The notes under the pieces: generated by a model
What the model was told of the DNA's origin: nothing
Seen by the model: only the letters and a program-made list of their open reading frames with translations
Databases searched by the model: none
Position numbers and translations under genes: made by a program
In this document: piece by piece, positions 53,503-62,850 of the stretch
Layout of the letters: each line of letters begins with the position of its first letter
How positions within the stretch are numbered: position 1 is the first letter of the stretch
Origin: Planctomycetia bacterium
GTDB lineage: Bacteria > Planctomycetota > Brocadiia > Brocadiales > Brocadiaceae
Direction: 5' to 3'
Length of the DNA: 64,000 nucleotides
Assembly (NCBI GenBank): GCA_015075005.1
Contig: JABTVC010000002.1
Span: 372,001-436,000 of the forward strand

Positions 53503-55152
53503 TTAATCCAGATACCCAAGTCCGCGCAAGCCTTCCATAATTTTCTGTTGCTCTTCATCGCTAAAGGCATCAGATTCAACTTCCGCCTGGTACCTCTCCC
53601 CGGCTTTATCATATTTCGGAGAGTTGTCTTTCGAAAACATATCATCAAATATATCTATCAATACCTTGCCATCCATCTCGTTCGGAATTGGATATCCCAG
53701 AGAGTGAAGCAGGGTTGGCGCAATATCGACTATCTCTGCGCCTCTTATATTAATTCCTTTTTTGATTACTTCGCCTGAAACTATAAATATGCCCTCCATT
53801 CGGTGATTTCCTTCTTTTTTAGGGGCAAAAAGCTGCTTAAAATTAAAGGTATTATTCTGAATGTAAAGAAAATCCTTGAAACTATACATTAAGTCCGGTC
53901 CATATTTAGAGAGGGGACCCTGATATATTTTTTCATTCAGAAAAATCTCATCAATAATTTTTTCACCTGACACGGGATCTCTTAACTCCTTCAATCGGGT
54001 AATAATTTTCTCTCTTACATCGTGATAATCAGAACTATCAATAATCCCCAGGTTTTCACGCCCTTTTTGGTTAATATAAATCCCCCAATTATGGGCATAC
54101 GCAACCGTATTGTGCCAATCAACCAGATAAAAGGGCGATTTATTAGTAACTCTTAATACGGGAATATTAAAAGTATTTATTTTCTGAGGCATTATCCTCG
54201 ATAGGCTGCCAATACCAAACCTTCGGAGAATCCTTTCAACGGGAACCATTTTCTTGTGTAACTTTAAACGTCTCAGAAATGAGAAGCACTCGGGTTTCCT
54301 TAGTCTAAGGAAACCTTCATCATACAACCACTTATTCATAGATATAGACTTCTCAGTTGGGCCAAAACCATGATCAGACATAACATACACGAGCGTATCT
54401 TTTTCAGTAAATTTCAATAACTCACCAATCATCTCATCTACCCTTATATATGCCCGTTCTACTGCAGCGGCAAACCCTTCATCTATGCCCTGTACATGTT
54501 GTTCGTGCCAAAATAAATGAGATATCCTATCCGTAACACTATATACAACCATAAAGACCTCCCAGGGATGTTTTCGGAGCAATTGGAGTGTTACTTTATG
54601 TCGTCTCTCCTCGATATCAAAAAATCTCTCAAGCCAAAGCTTTCTATCTTTAATGACATCATGTATGTTTGGTGTTTTATCAACTTTATAGCCCATCCCG
54701 ACTATTTCTTGCTTCAGATTTTCAGGATAAATAAAATCAGAGGATTCATCTGGCGCCAAAAGTCCGGATATCATAATACCGTTAATCTGGAAAGCCGGAT
54801 AGGTAATGGGTATATTTACGAGAAGCATCTTGTTCCCCTGGTCACCCAGGATATGCCACAGAGTTTGAGTCTTGACTGATTTAGAAGTCACAAGATTTCT
54901 GTCAAACTCCCTCGTTAAGTCAAAAGTGTGGGAGGTAAAATTATAAATGCCATGCTTGCCCGGGCACTGTCCTGTCATAAAAGAAACCCATGCAGGTGGG
55001 GTCACGGGGGGAACTGAAGATCTAAGGTCTCCCCATGCACCGTTATTGATCAATTTTGCAAAATTAGGCAATTTGCCCTTCTTTATGAGCGGCGATATAA
55101 CGGCGAACGTGCCCCCATCTATCCCTATCATCATTACCTTTTTAATTTTCAT
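53503..55152 (-). CDS. Alkaline-phosphatase-superfamily protein, tandem paralogue
   Basis: 549 residues, with the same layout as its neighbour: MIGIDGGTFAVISPLIKKGKLPNFAKLINNGAWGDLRSSVPPVTPPAWVSFMTGQCPGKHGI, then VYVMSDHGFGPTEKSISMNKWL (about 255) and GNHRMEGIFIVSGEVI (about 455). Both proteins end in a ...GLRGLGYLD or ...LKGLGYLS tail. Metal-ligand Asp and His residues are conserved. The pair probably arose by duplication and may handle different substrates. It is separated from the neighbour by 36 bases. Confidence 0.87.
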   Translation of the reverse strand: MKIKKVMMIGIDGGTFAVISPLIKKGKLPNFAKLINNGAWGDLRSSVPPVTPPAWVSFMTGQCPGKHGIYNFTSHTFDLTREFDRNLVTSKSVKTQTLWHILGDQGNKMLLVNIPITYPAFQINGIMISGLLAPDESSDFIYPENLKQEIVGMGYKVDKTPNIHDVIKDRKLWLERFFDIEERRHKVTLQLLRKHPWEVFMVVYSVTDRISHLFWHEQHVQGIDEGFAAAVERAYIRVDEMIGELLKFTEKDTLVYVMSDHGFGPTEKSISMNKWLYDEGFLRLRKPECFSFLRRLKLHKKMVPVERILRRFGIGSLSRIMPQKINTFNIPVLRVTNKSPFYLVDWHNTVAYAHNWGIYINQKGRENLGIIDSSDYHDVREKIITRLKELRDPVSGEKIIDEIFLNEKIYQGPLSKYGPDLMYSFKDFLYIQNNTFNFKQLFAPKKEGNHRMEGIFIVSGEVIKKGINIRGAEIVDIAPTLLHSLGYPIPNEMDGKVLIDIFDDMFSKDNSPKYDKAGERYQAEVESDAFSDEEQQKIMEGLRGLGYLD

Positions 55153-55258
55153 AAACTTGAATATGCCTCCTCGTCAGAATCTGTGCGTTGCTTTTTGTGG
55201 TAAATAATCCTATGCAACAAATATGGCGGTATTCTTTAACAACGCTGAATAAGAATTA

Positions 55259-56342
55259 CTATGCAGCGTCACAGTCCCCAAAGGATACGTGCCACCGGGA
55301 AGTATCACAGAGAACGGAATCCTCAACATGAGATGAATATCGTACATATACAATATGAGAATCCCATACACCCTCTTTCGGGGAAAAACCTTTTTTATAA
55401 AAGGCGCGCTTAACCGGGTCAGAAGAGGATACTCGTGCAAGCACAAAATCTACTTTGTTTCGGGAAAGAAACATCAGTCCCCTTTTCAGGAGACTATCTA
55501 AAACCGCAGAATCTTTAATAGCAAGGGACTCCATGATAAAACCAATCCTGGCATTCTCATAGTCCTGGTATTTTACTATTATTCGCCGGCGATACTACGA
55601 TTAAGTTCAGCCTGAGAATATGGTATTTATTGTCAGGCTTTCTGCAATATTCCAACCAGTTCAGGTAGCTAAAATCCCTCTTCAACATAATCGTATATTG
55701 ATTCTTAACTTTTCCCAGAACAGATTAATGCTTTCATCAAAAGTGTTAACCAGGTATATTTAACACCTGCTACGGATTTTCCCCCGATGGCGAGAAAAAA
55801 TCTTATGACAAGGCTGCTTATCCACCCCGCAAAGTCGGGCAGGAAGCTCCACTTCACCCTCCTTTTTAAAGCGGATCTCCAACTCAATCTCTTAAAGAGT
55901 ACCTCTGTCTGAATTAAATCCTTGTGGTTAAACAACCGCTTGCCAATTATATAGCCTGTTCTGTTGGGAAATCCAAAACCTACAGCAACTCCATTTTCTA
56001 TTGCGGTCTTTTCTGCCTTCTGAAATAACTTGGTATGAACACCTCCCACTCCACCCCTGTAATCGTTATGGACAAAGTTGTCTACACCTTGAACTGCCTT
56101 AACTAGCCTATCTTTGATATTTTCAACCACAGAGAAATACAGGCATGTTGTCCAATGATTTTACCGCTACGCCTTGCCAGAATAATAAAGGGTCGTGAAT
56201 CTATGGGCGATTCCTTAAATTTCCACTCCCATTCCCTGAGACTGCGATTTTGAGAAAAAATGTCACAAAATAGATTGTTTAACTCTTCCTGGTCATTATC
56301 CTTGTATACATCTATCGTTATATTGTCTAAACTTCCCGCCAT
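55259..56342 (-). pseudogene. GNAT-type acetyltransferase, copy 1, disrupted
   Basis: The pieces in order are 56342-56103 (MAGSLDNITIDVYKDNDQEELNNLFCDIFSQNRSLREWEWKFKESP), 56130-55705 (DNFVHNDYRGGVGGVHTKLFQKAEKTAIENGVAVGFGFPNRTGY...KRRVKWSFLPDFAGWISSLV), an unframed stretch with LNWLEYCRK-like residues, and 55534-55259 (MESLAIKDSAVLDSLLKRGLMFLSRNKVDFVLARVSSSDPVKRAFYKKGF). The LREWEWKFKESP block and VGFGFPN-type loop resemble GNAT acetyltransferases found in polysaccharide loci. At least three frame changes are needed. It is a tandem near-copy of 56754-57842. Confidence 0.7.
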
Positions 56343-56753
56343 ATTTTAAACAGTCTCTATTGAATGTGCCCTTTTCAAGGGGAAAAAATGTTTTAAGCCA
56401 ATACATTCAATCCATTAAAGATCGTATTTGTAACCTTCTTCTCGTGTATGCAATTGTTCCCCCAACGACAACGATTTAATTACGCTTACATGGGTTCGTG
56501 TTGGGTTCGTGTAACGAATTTAAGGCAAAGGTTTTTATATTTATTATCGTGAAGAAGAAACTCTAAATTAGACAGGCTCAGGTATATGTTCCTCCTCATC
56601 CCAAAACCTTTAGCAATGGAAAAGCTGATCCTGAGAACACAATGTAGTTCCACTGTTGTGCGCGAGTTTATTTACGAGATTTGTAATGCAGAATTGCATA
56701 CCATATTCAGTACGGACGCAAACAAAGAAAAGAAATACCATTATAAGAATTCA
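56343..56753. other. Intergenic between the duplicated acetyltransferases
   Basis: About 410 bases with no gene I can support. The short plus-strand frame near 56586-56831 overlaps the end of copy 2 and has no family resemblance. An ATGGGTTCGTG/TTGGGTTCGTG short direct repeat is visible near 56490-56512. Confidence 0.4.
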
Positions 56754-57842
56754 CTATGCAGCGTCGCAGTCCCCAAAGGATACGTGCCACAGGGAAGTAT
56801 CACAGAGAGCGGAATCCTCAACATGAGATGAATATCGTACATATACAATATGAGAATTCCATACATCCTCTTTCGGGGAAAAGCCTTTTTTATAAAAGGC
56901 GCGCTTAACCGGGTCAGAAGAAGATACTCGTGCAAGCACAAAATCTACTTTGTTTCGGGAAAGAAACATCAGTCCCCTTTTCAGGAGACTATCTAAAACC
57001 GCAGAATCTTTAATAGCAAGGGACTCCATGATAAAACCAATCCTGGCATCCTCATAGTCCTTGTATCTTACTATTACTAAGCCGACTATACTACCATCAA
57101 GTTCGGCACGGAGAATATGGTATGCATTGTCGGGCTTTCTACAATATCGCCAGTTTAAGTAGACGAAGTCCCTCTGCAGCATAATCGTATATTGATTCTT
57201 GACTTTTTCCCAGAACAGATTAATACTTTCATCAAAACTACTAACCCATGTATATTTGATACCCGCGATAGATTTTCCCTTAATAGCAAGAAAAAATCTC
57301 ACAACAAGGCTACTTATCCACCCCGCAAAGTCAGGCAGGAAACTCCACTTCACCCTCCTTTTTAAAGCGGATCTCCAACTCAATCTCTTAAAGAGGACTT
57401 CTATCTTAATTAAATCCTTGTGGTTAAACAACCTCTGCCAATCATATAGCCTGTCCTGTTGGGAAATCCAAAACCTACATCAACCCCATTTTCTATGGCA
57501 TCAACCATTAGACTTCTGCATTAACTTAGCCTGAATGACCTTCACTCCACCCCTGTAATTGTTATGAACAAAGTTGTCCACGGGCTGAAGGGTCTTAACT
57601 AGTTTATCCTGATATTTCAACCACAACGAAATACAGGCATATTGTCCAACGATCTTACTTTCACTCCTTGCCAGAATAATAAAAGGTCGTGAATCTATGG
57701 GTGATTCCTTAAATTTCCACTCCCATTCCCTGAGACTGCGATTTTGAGAAAAAACGTCACAAAACAGATTGTTTAACTCTTCCTGATCACCATCCTTGTA
57801 TACATCTATCGTTATATTATCTAGTACGCTTTTTTTATTCAT
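56754..57842 (-). pseudogene. GNAT-type acetyltransferase, copy 2, disrupted once or twice
   Basis: Better preserved than copy 1. 57842-57501 encodes MNKKSVLDNITIDVYKDGDQEELNNLFCDVFSQNRSLREWEWKFKESPIDSRPFIILAR...NNYRGGV. 57431-56754 encodes FNHKDLIKIEVLFKRLSWRSALKRRVKWSFLPDFAGW...NQYTIMLQRDFVYLNWRYCRKPDNAYHILRAELDGSIVGLVIVRYKDYEDARIGFIMESLAIKDS. The gap (57432-57500) reads as the FGFPNRTGY loop with small indels. Joined, about 360 residues. It likely N- or O-acetylates a sugar of the exopolysaccharide. High identity to copy 1 indicates a recent tandem duplication. Confidence 0.75.
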
Positions 57843-57949
57843 TCTGTAATATGCCTATGCCTCCTTTCATATTTTAACACTCTCAATATCTCAAGACGAT
57901 ATCTTCTGCGGAAAGAGCAACCACCAGTTTATTCGGTGTATCAAAGTAA

Positions 57950-59404
57950 TCAAAGGGGACCTCTTCGTCTGAATTCATTGACGAAAGCAACAAACCGCTG
58001 ACGAAAGTCTTTCATTAAGCATAAAAAAACAATATACAATATCGAGGTTACTATGAAAAGTCTAAAAGAACGTATTGAACCAAGATAAGCCAGGAGTAGT
58101 ACGACAAATATAATAGTCATAGGCAATACTATTTTCACCAATTTTTTTATCTCCAGCCTTTTTATGCCCCAGATGGTACGTAAGAGATAATTTCTGAAGA
58201 TGGTTTCAATTACCTTTGTTACGAGAAAGGCTATTGCAGCGCCGATGAAGCTGTAATACAAGATCAATGGTACAGCCAGGAGAACGTTTATGCCGAACAA
58301 GAGGATAACCCATGGAATAAATTTCTTTATTTCCCTCGTTGCAGCAAGGGTTACATTAACCGGTGTATTAAAGACCTGAAAGGCGTAGGCCCAACCCAGG
58401 ATGGTCAGGGCATGGGCTGATGGTAAGTATTCCTTTCCAAATGCAATGGTTATTATCTCTTTTGGAAAAAACGTAGTCATCAGAATCAAGGGAAAGATTA
58501 TCATAATGAGGAGAACATAGGTAGACTTGTCTATAATCCCCTTAACCATTTCCAGATTTTCAGCATGTGATGCTACCCTTGGAAGAGTCGCCTGCCTGAG
58601 ACTATCGGGAAGCATTAAGGCTGTCCTGCATATTGATGCGGCAGGATTATAGTATCCTATGGCTATCTCTCCGGGGAATAGTCCGGGGAGTTTAGAAAGA
58701 AGAATGGTATTCATTTGCATAGTGGCTTGTTGAAAGAATGAAAGAATGGCAAAAGGTAAGGACTGCGACATTAAATCATTCCAAAGTGAGGAATTAAAGG
58801 CAAACCTGTATTTAAAAAATCTTGCCCTTACCCATAGGCCTGAAATCACTGCACCTAGTAGACCTTCGAATAATGAGACCCAGATTATACCCTTCAAGCC
58901 GTAGCCAAGGTAAAGAACAAGAACGTAAGAGGTATTACTCAAAAAGGATACGAGTATGGAGACGAGGGAGGGCACCTTAAATCTCTCAAAGGCAATATAG
59001 AGAATCCCTAAAGAACCAGAAAATGTAGCAAATATAGTGGATAATCCGGCAATATAGATAAGGCCTTTAACGTCTTTTCGATATCCGAGAAGATTAACTA
59101 CTAACAAAAGAAAGGGATAGCTCAAAATAACAAGGGCCATTTTAAGGGAAAGGATATGATTAAATAGTTCGTGTGCCTTATGCTTGTTTCTGGATATCTC
59201 TCTTATGGCCATCGGCCCTATGCCCAGATTACCAAAATAGGAAAACAGAAACGTCACGGTACCAATAAGGGCGTACAAACCAAAATCCCCGGGACCAAGA
59301 ACCCTTGCAGCATAGGCGATGAAAAAGAAGGAGAAGAGTTTGGTGGTTATCCCGGAAACGAAGACAAAGCCTGTATTTTTTACCAGCCTGCTACCAATGC
59401 TCAA
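57950..59404 (-). CDS. Wzx-type polysaccharide flippase (MATE-like)
   Basis: 484 residues with about 12-14 predicted membrane spans. Starts SIGSRLVKNTGFVFVSGITTKLFSFFFIAYAARVLGPGDFGLYALIGTVTFLFSYFGNLGIGPMAIREISRNK, the classical beginning of the Wzx/PST flippase family; FNTPVNVTLAATREIKKFIPW lies in the second half. It moves undecaprenyl-linked repeat units across the inner membrane for the Wzy-like polymerase at 29484. It follows the wza-like gene by about 94 bases. Confidence 0.92.
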   Translation of the reverse strand: MSIGSRLVKNTGFVFVSGITTKLFSFFFIAYAARVLGPGDFGLYALIGTVTFLFSYFGNLGIGPMAIREISRNKHKAHELFNHILSLKMALVILSYPFLLLVVNLLGYRKDVKGLIYIAGLSTIFATFSGSLGILYIAFERFKVPSLVSILVSFLSNTSYVLVLYLGYGLKGIIWVSLFEGLLGAVISGLWVRARFFKYRFAFNSSLWNDLMSQSLPFAILSFFQQATMQMNTILLSKLPGLFPGEIAIGYYNPAASICRTALMLPDSLRQATLPRVASHAENLEMVKGIIDKSTYVLLIMIIFPLILMTTFFPKEIITIAFGKEYLPSAHALTILGWAYAFQVFNTPVNVTLAATREIKKFIPWVILLFGINVLLAVPLILYYSFIGAAIAFLVTKVIETIFRNYLLRTIWGIKRLEIKKLVKIVLPMTIIFVVLLLAYLGSIRSFRLFIVTSILYIVFLCLMKDFRQRFVAFVNEFRRRGPL

Positions 59405-59497
59405 TGGGCGACCTCAATTATATGGTTGATCTGTGTGATACCTTGGTGGTGGGAAATATGTGATAGGCATATGCATATTGATGTTAAAATAGTAACC

Positions 59498-60310
59498 CTA
59501 AGGTGGTGTAATTACAATTTGTGTCTGTTGAAGCGTTCTCTGCCCCGATAAGACTTCTACGTCAATCCGTTTACCCAATAAAATGCCCTGTTCCATATAC
59601 ATGAGGGGCCGAACAATATTCTCGAGATGCTTAAAGAATCTATCAACATCGGAAATAAATGTCCGTGGGACATACACGACATCCCCGGTTTTCAAGAGGA
59701 CATTTTGTGACAAATCCCCCTGCGCGAAGGTCTTTTTTAAATCAAGCCTCTTCAAATAAGATTTCTCAGGTCCACCTCGGACTAATACGACACTGCTATA
59801 CTTTCCATCCAGGGTATATCCACCTGCTTTAGCGATTGCTTCAATTATGGTTGTTGGTGTATCAATCTGATAAACTCCGGGATTATTGACCTCGCCCAGG
59901 ATAAATATCTTATGGCCTTTGAAGGAAGAGACCTCCAGGCTTATCTGGGGATCTACTAAATAACCCGAAAGGGCCTCCGTAATTTTTTCCTGAAGTTGGT
60001 GTATACTCACCCCATTTGTCTGTATTTTGCCGATGAGGGGAAAAGTATTAAAACCACCAGATGGTATACGGGCTTTTTTGTTTAGGTCGTCGTGCCGGTA
60101 TACCGTTAATTCAATCTCGTCGCCGACACCTAAAATAAATTCAGATACCACGAGTTCTTTTTCCTGGCTTGTAACGGAGGCATCTGCTTCAGGTGTTTCC
60201 CGTGTTTCTGCCGGTTTTTGTGTAGTAGAACACGAAAGAGTAATAAACGCGGTTGTACAAATGAATAGTGGAATGATGAATAACTGCCAAACGGGTAGAC
60301 TATTTTTCAT
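59498..60310 (-). CDS. Wza-type polysaccharide export lipoprotein (PES/SLBB)
   Basis: 270 residues. A signal peptide with lipobox TLSC (about residues 22-25) implies a lipoprotein. The poly-export domain (EFILGVGDEIELTVYRHDDLNKKARIPSGGFNTFPLIGKIQTNG) is followed by SLBB-type repeats (IFILGEVNNPGVYQIDTPTTIIEAIAKAGGY, VLLKTGDVVYVP). It lacks the C-terminal amphipathic helix of E. coli Wza, as is common in shorter homologues. It is the first gene of the long minus-strand exopolysaccharide locus, divergent from the ABC-transporter operon. Confidence 0.92.
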   Translation of the reverse strand: MKNSLPVWQLFIIPLFICTTAFITLSCSTTQKPAETRETPEADASVTSQEKELVVSEFILGVGDEIELTVYRHDDLNKKARIPSGGFNTFPLIGKIQTNGVSIHQLQEKITEALSGYLVDPQISLEVSSFKGHKIFILGEVNNPGVYQIDTPTTIIEAIAKAGGYTLDGKYSSVVLVRGGPEKSYLKRLDLKKTFAQGDLSQNVLLKTGDVVYVPRTFISDVDRFFKHLENIVRPLMYMEQGILLGKRIDVEVLSGQRTLQQTQIVITPP

Positions 60311-60414
60311 GTTCGCCCATGCAACCAGATATCTTTGTCGTCGGGATGTGAAGTTTTTTTTGCATTGTATTAAACGCTAATTCTTAGTCAGGTGTTTTGT
60401 AATAATTCAGTTTT

Positions 60415-60488
60415 TTGAAAGACATCTTTCAACTGCTCGCACCCAAACTCCTGTTTGTGAGTGTAATGAGCGAGAAACTCAGTTTCTC
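60415..60488. promoter_or_regulatory. Two perfect palindromes upstream of the wza-like gene
   Basis: TTGAAAGACATCTTTCAA (60415-60432) is an 18-bp perfect palindrome. GAGAAACTCAGTTTCTC (60472-60488) is a 17-bp palindrome. Both lie in the divergent region between the wza-like gene and the ABC operon (60311-60694, no genes). They could be operators for a polysaccharide-locus regulator or hairpins in the leader of the minus-strand transcript. Confidence 0.5.
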
Positions 60489-60597
60489 TGCAAATGAGTT
60501 CATTGTACAATATATCTTAGATTTTTCTATAGCAAATATCAAACACAAATTCTAATCCAACAATATTGTTAGCTGGGGTTTCATCCTCAAATAGTGT

Positions 60598-60626
60598 TTG
60601 ACTTATCTTATAATTTTGATTAGATT
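60598..60626 (+). promoter_or_regulatory. Sigma70-type promoter for the ABC-transporter operon
   Basis: TTGACT (60598-60603), 17-base spacer, TAGATT (60621-60626), about 70 bases before the ATPase start codon. A reasonable but not strong match. Confidence 0.55.
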
Positions 60627-60694
60627 GGTAAAAATTTATTCCATACTTTTAATAAATATGAAAATTTTATTAAGGTGGGAAGATTAATACTGTT

Positions 60695-61543
60695 TTGAAT
60701 AATTACGCAGTTAGAACAGAAGGACTTACCAAGGTCTACAGGGATTTCTGGAGACGCAAAAGTTCCTCCGCTTTAACAAATCTTAATCTAACTGTCGAGA
60801 GGGGAGAAATATTTGGGTTGCTTGGTCCCAATGGTTCGGGCAAAACGACCACGGTAAAATTATTGCTCGGCCTCCTCTTTCCCACGAGCGGCAAATCCTG
60901 GTTGTTGGGGAATCCTTCCAGTGATTTAACGGTTAAAAGGAAGATAGGCTTTCTCCCCGAGGAGTCGTATTTATATAAATTCCTTAATGCGGAAGAAATT
61001 CTGGATTTTTACGCAAAGCTCTTTGATATTCCAAAAAAAGAAAGAAAAAGACGGGTTGATAGCTTAATCAAGGATGTGGGATTAATTCCCTATCGTAAGC
61101 GGCCATTAAGCCAATATTCAAAGGGGATGTTGCGAAGAATTGGGCTGGCGCAGGCCATTATAAACGACCCGGAGTTAGTAATATTGGATGAGCCCACAAG
61201 CGGCCTCGATCCTATCGGGAGTCGTGAGATGAAAGACCTTATACTCGAATTTAAACGACAGGGAAAGACAGTCGTCCTCTGCTCACACCTGCTGGCCGAT
61301 GTGCAAGATATTTGCGATCGGATTGCCATCCTGAATAAGGGTGTTTTGCAGGTAATGGGCGGCGTTAAAGAATTGCTTTCTCAAAGAGATGTCATTGAAT
61401 TTATGGTAAAGAATCTTTCGGAGATTGACATTCAGGCAGTGAAGTCTTTTATTGAGGAGAGAAATGGTGATGTGGTATCTATTAACCATCCCTCCTCTAC
61501 GCTGGAAGAATTATTTGTAAATATTATTCAACATCACCGATAA
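60695..61543 (+). CDS. ABC transporter ATP-binding protein
   Basis: 282 residues from a TTG start. Walker [19 protein letters not shown] (about residues 47-62), signature [19 protein letters not shown] (about 142), Walker [14 protein letters not shown] (about 163) and the switch His in [10 protein letters not shown] (about 200). It pairs with the permease immediately downstream. The type (single ATPase plus ABC-2-like permease) is an exporter or envelope-maintenance transporter; the substrate is unknown. Confidence 0.93.
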   Translation: MNNYAVRTEGLTKVYRDFWRRKSSSALTNLNLTVERGEIFGLLGPNGSGKTTTVKLLLGLLFPTSGKSWLLGNPSSDLTVKRKIGFLPEESYLYKFLNAEEILDFYAKLFDIPKKERKRRVDSLIKDVGLIPYRKRPLSQYSKGMLRRIGLAQAIINDPELVILDEPTSGLDPIGSREMKDLILEFKRQGKTVVLCSHLLADVQDICDRIAILNKGVLQVMGGVKELLSQRDVIEFMVKNLSEIDIQAVKSFIEERNGDVVSINHPSSTLEELFVNIIQHHR

Positions 61544-61566
61544 ACAGTTCTTTCCTTTACAGGACA

Positions 61567-62847
61567 ATGACATTAACCATTGCCATCAATACCCTTCGGG
61601 AGGCGCTTCGAAAGAAAACACTCCACGTCCTGATTGGACTTGGCCTTCTGGTTATGCTTATTTTGCCCGCTATCCCAACGACCGACGAGCCGGATGCACA
61701 GGTGAAGATGATGTTGGTGATCTTTTTCCAGGTAGTGGTGCTTTTGTGCATAACAGGAGTTATTTTTCTTTCTGCCACATCACTGCCCTGTGAAATAGAA
61801 GACAGGACGATCTACGGTATCTTGTCAAAACCTATAGCAAGGCAGAAGGTTGTTATGGGTAAAATGCTGGGCTTTGCCTTGTTATCTGCCATGCTGCTGG
61901 CAATTTTTGGCCTGCTAAATATGGTGGTTATTCAACGCCTTGCGTCAAATTTACCGGAAGAGTATAGAGGCATAGTAAAAGCAAGGACCGGGTTTGCGGC
62001 GTCACAGTTTGATATTCAGGGCAAATTGCACCACACCCGTGAGGGAATTGCATGGGTTGAGGGGGGCAGGGCCGGGATTGCACGATGGACCTTTTCCGGT
62101 CTCCGGAAAAATCCCGCAAACAAAGCTATCTTTGAAGCAGAGTTTAACCTAAAGATAGAAAGTAGCCGGGGGTTTGCTGACACGATTCCGCTATTTGTGA
62201 GTGTTGAGGATGCCAATCGCCACCAATGGAAAACTGAAGTTTTGCCGGCAAGGGCAGATAAACCATTCATAGTAAAGCTAGGCGCTGAAGGGGTTCAGGA
62301 AAATAGTATCTTGCATATTACGGTTTTCCCTGTACATCCGGCTGACTACATTGGTGTAACAGCGAAGGATGTTAAGATGTTTTCGGTACAAAAAGGTTTT
62401 GTGACAAATTATGCAAAGGCGGTTGTTGTAACCTTTTTAAAATTTTTGTTGATCGTAGTTATTGCTGTAATGGGATCCACCTATCTGTCTGCACCGGTTA
62501 GTATAGTATCCGCCTTCGTAGTTTTCTTGTGTGGACACACATTAGAATATATCAAGGATTTCTCTTTGCTCATTCAGTGCCACGATATGCATGAACATGC
62601 CTTGCCGGCTATGCTGAAAAAACCCAACACACTTCTTGTCTATATGGATTATCTTCTGAAAAAGCCCCTGGAATGGATTTCGTTTGTTTTGCCTGATTTT
62701 AAAAGATTTGACAGTTTGAAATTTCTCCTGAAAGGCATAGATATCCCTTTAGAAACCGTTGGGGTTTCTTTCGGATATACCGCTCTATATGCCGGTATTT
62801 GCCTCTTTATATCTGCGATCATATTTAAAAAAAGAGAGTTTTTCTAA
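61567..62847 (+). CDS. ABC transporter permease (ABC-2-like)
   Basis: 426 residues. TALINTLREALRKKTLHVLIGLGLLVMLILPA-type N-terminus with the first membrane span at about 20-36, further spans at about 52-72 and 90-115, a large extracytoplasmic domain (about 120-280) and three or four C-terminal spans (VVTFLKFLLIVVIAVMGSTYLSAPVSIVSAFVVFL). SKPIARQKVVMGKMLGF matches the coupling region of ABC-2/NosY-like permeases. It follows the ATPase gene by 23 bases and precedes the 62851 gene by three bases. Confidence 0.87.
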   Translation: MTLTIAINTLREALRKKTLHVLIGLGLLVMLILPAIPTTDEPDAQVKMMLVIFFQVVVLLCITGVIFLSATSLPCEIEDRTIYGILSKPIARQKVVMGKMLGFALLSAMLLAIFGLLNMVVIQRLASNLPEEYRGIVKARTGFAASQFDIQGKLHHTREGIAWVEGGRAGIARWTFSGLRKNPANKAIFEAEFNLKIESSRGFADTIPLFVSVEDANRHQWKTEVLPARADKPFIVKLGAEGVQENSILHITVFPVHPADYIGVTAKDVKMFSVQKGFVTNYAKAVVVTFLKFLLIVVIAVMGSTYLSAPVSIVSAFVVFLCGHTLEYIKDFSLLIQCHDMHEHALPAMLKKPNTLLVYMDYLLKKPLEWISFVLPDFKRFDSLKFLLKGIDIPLETVGVSFGYTALYAGICLFISAIIFKKREFF

Positions 62848-62850
62848 CCA

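Noticed and set aside
23002..60310. An exosortase/PEP-CTERM system attached to the polysaccharide locus
   Set aside because: No exosortase-like membrane protein and no PEP-CTERM tails were found among the genes.
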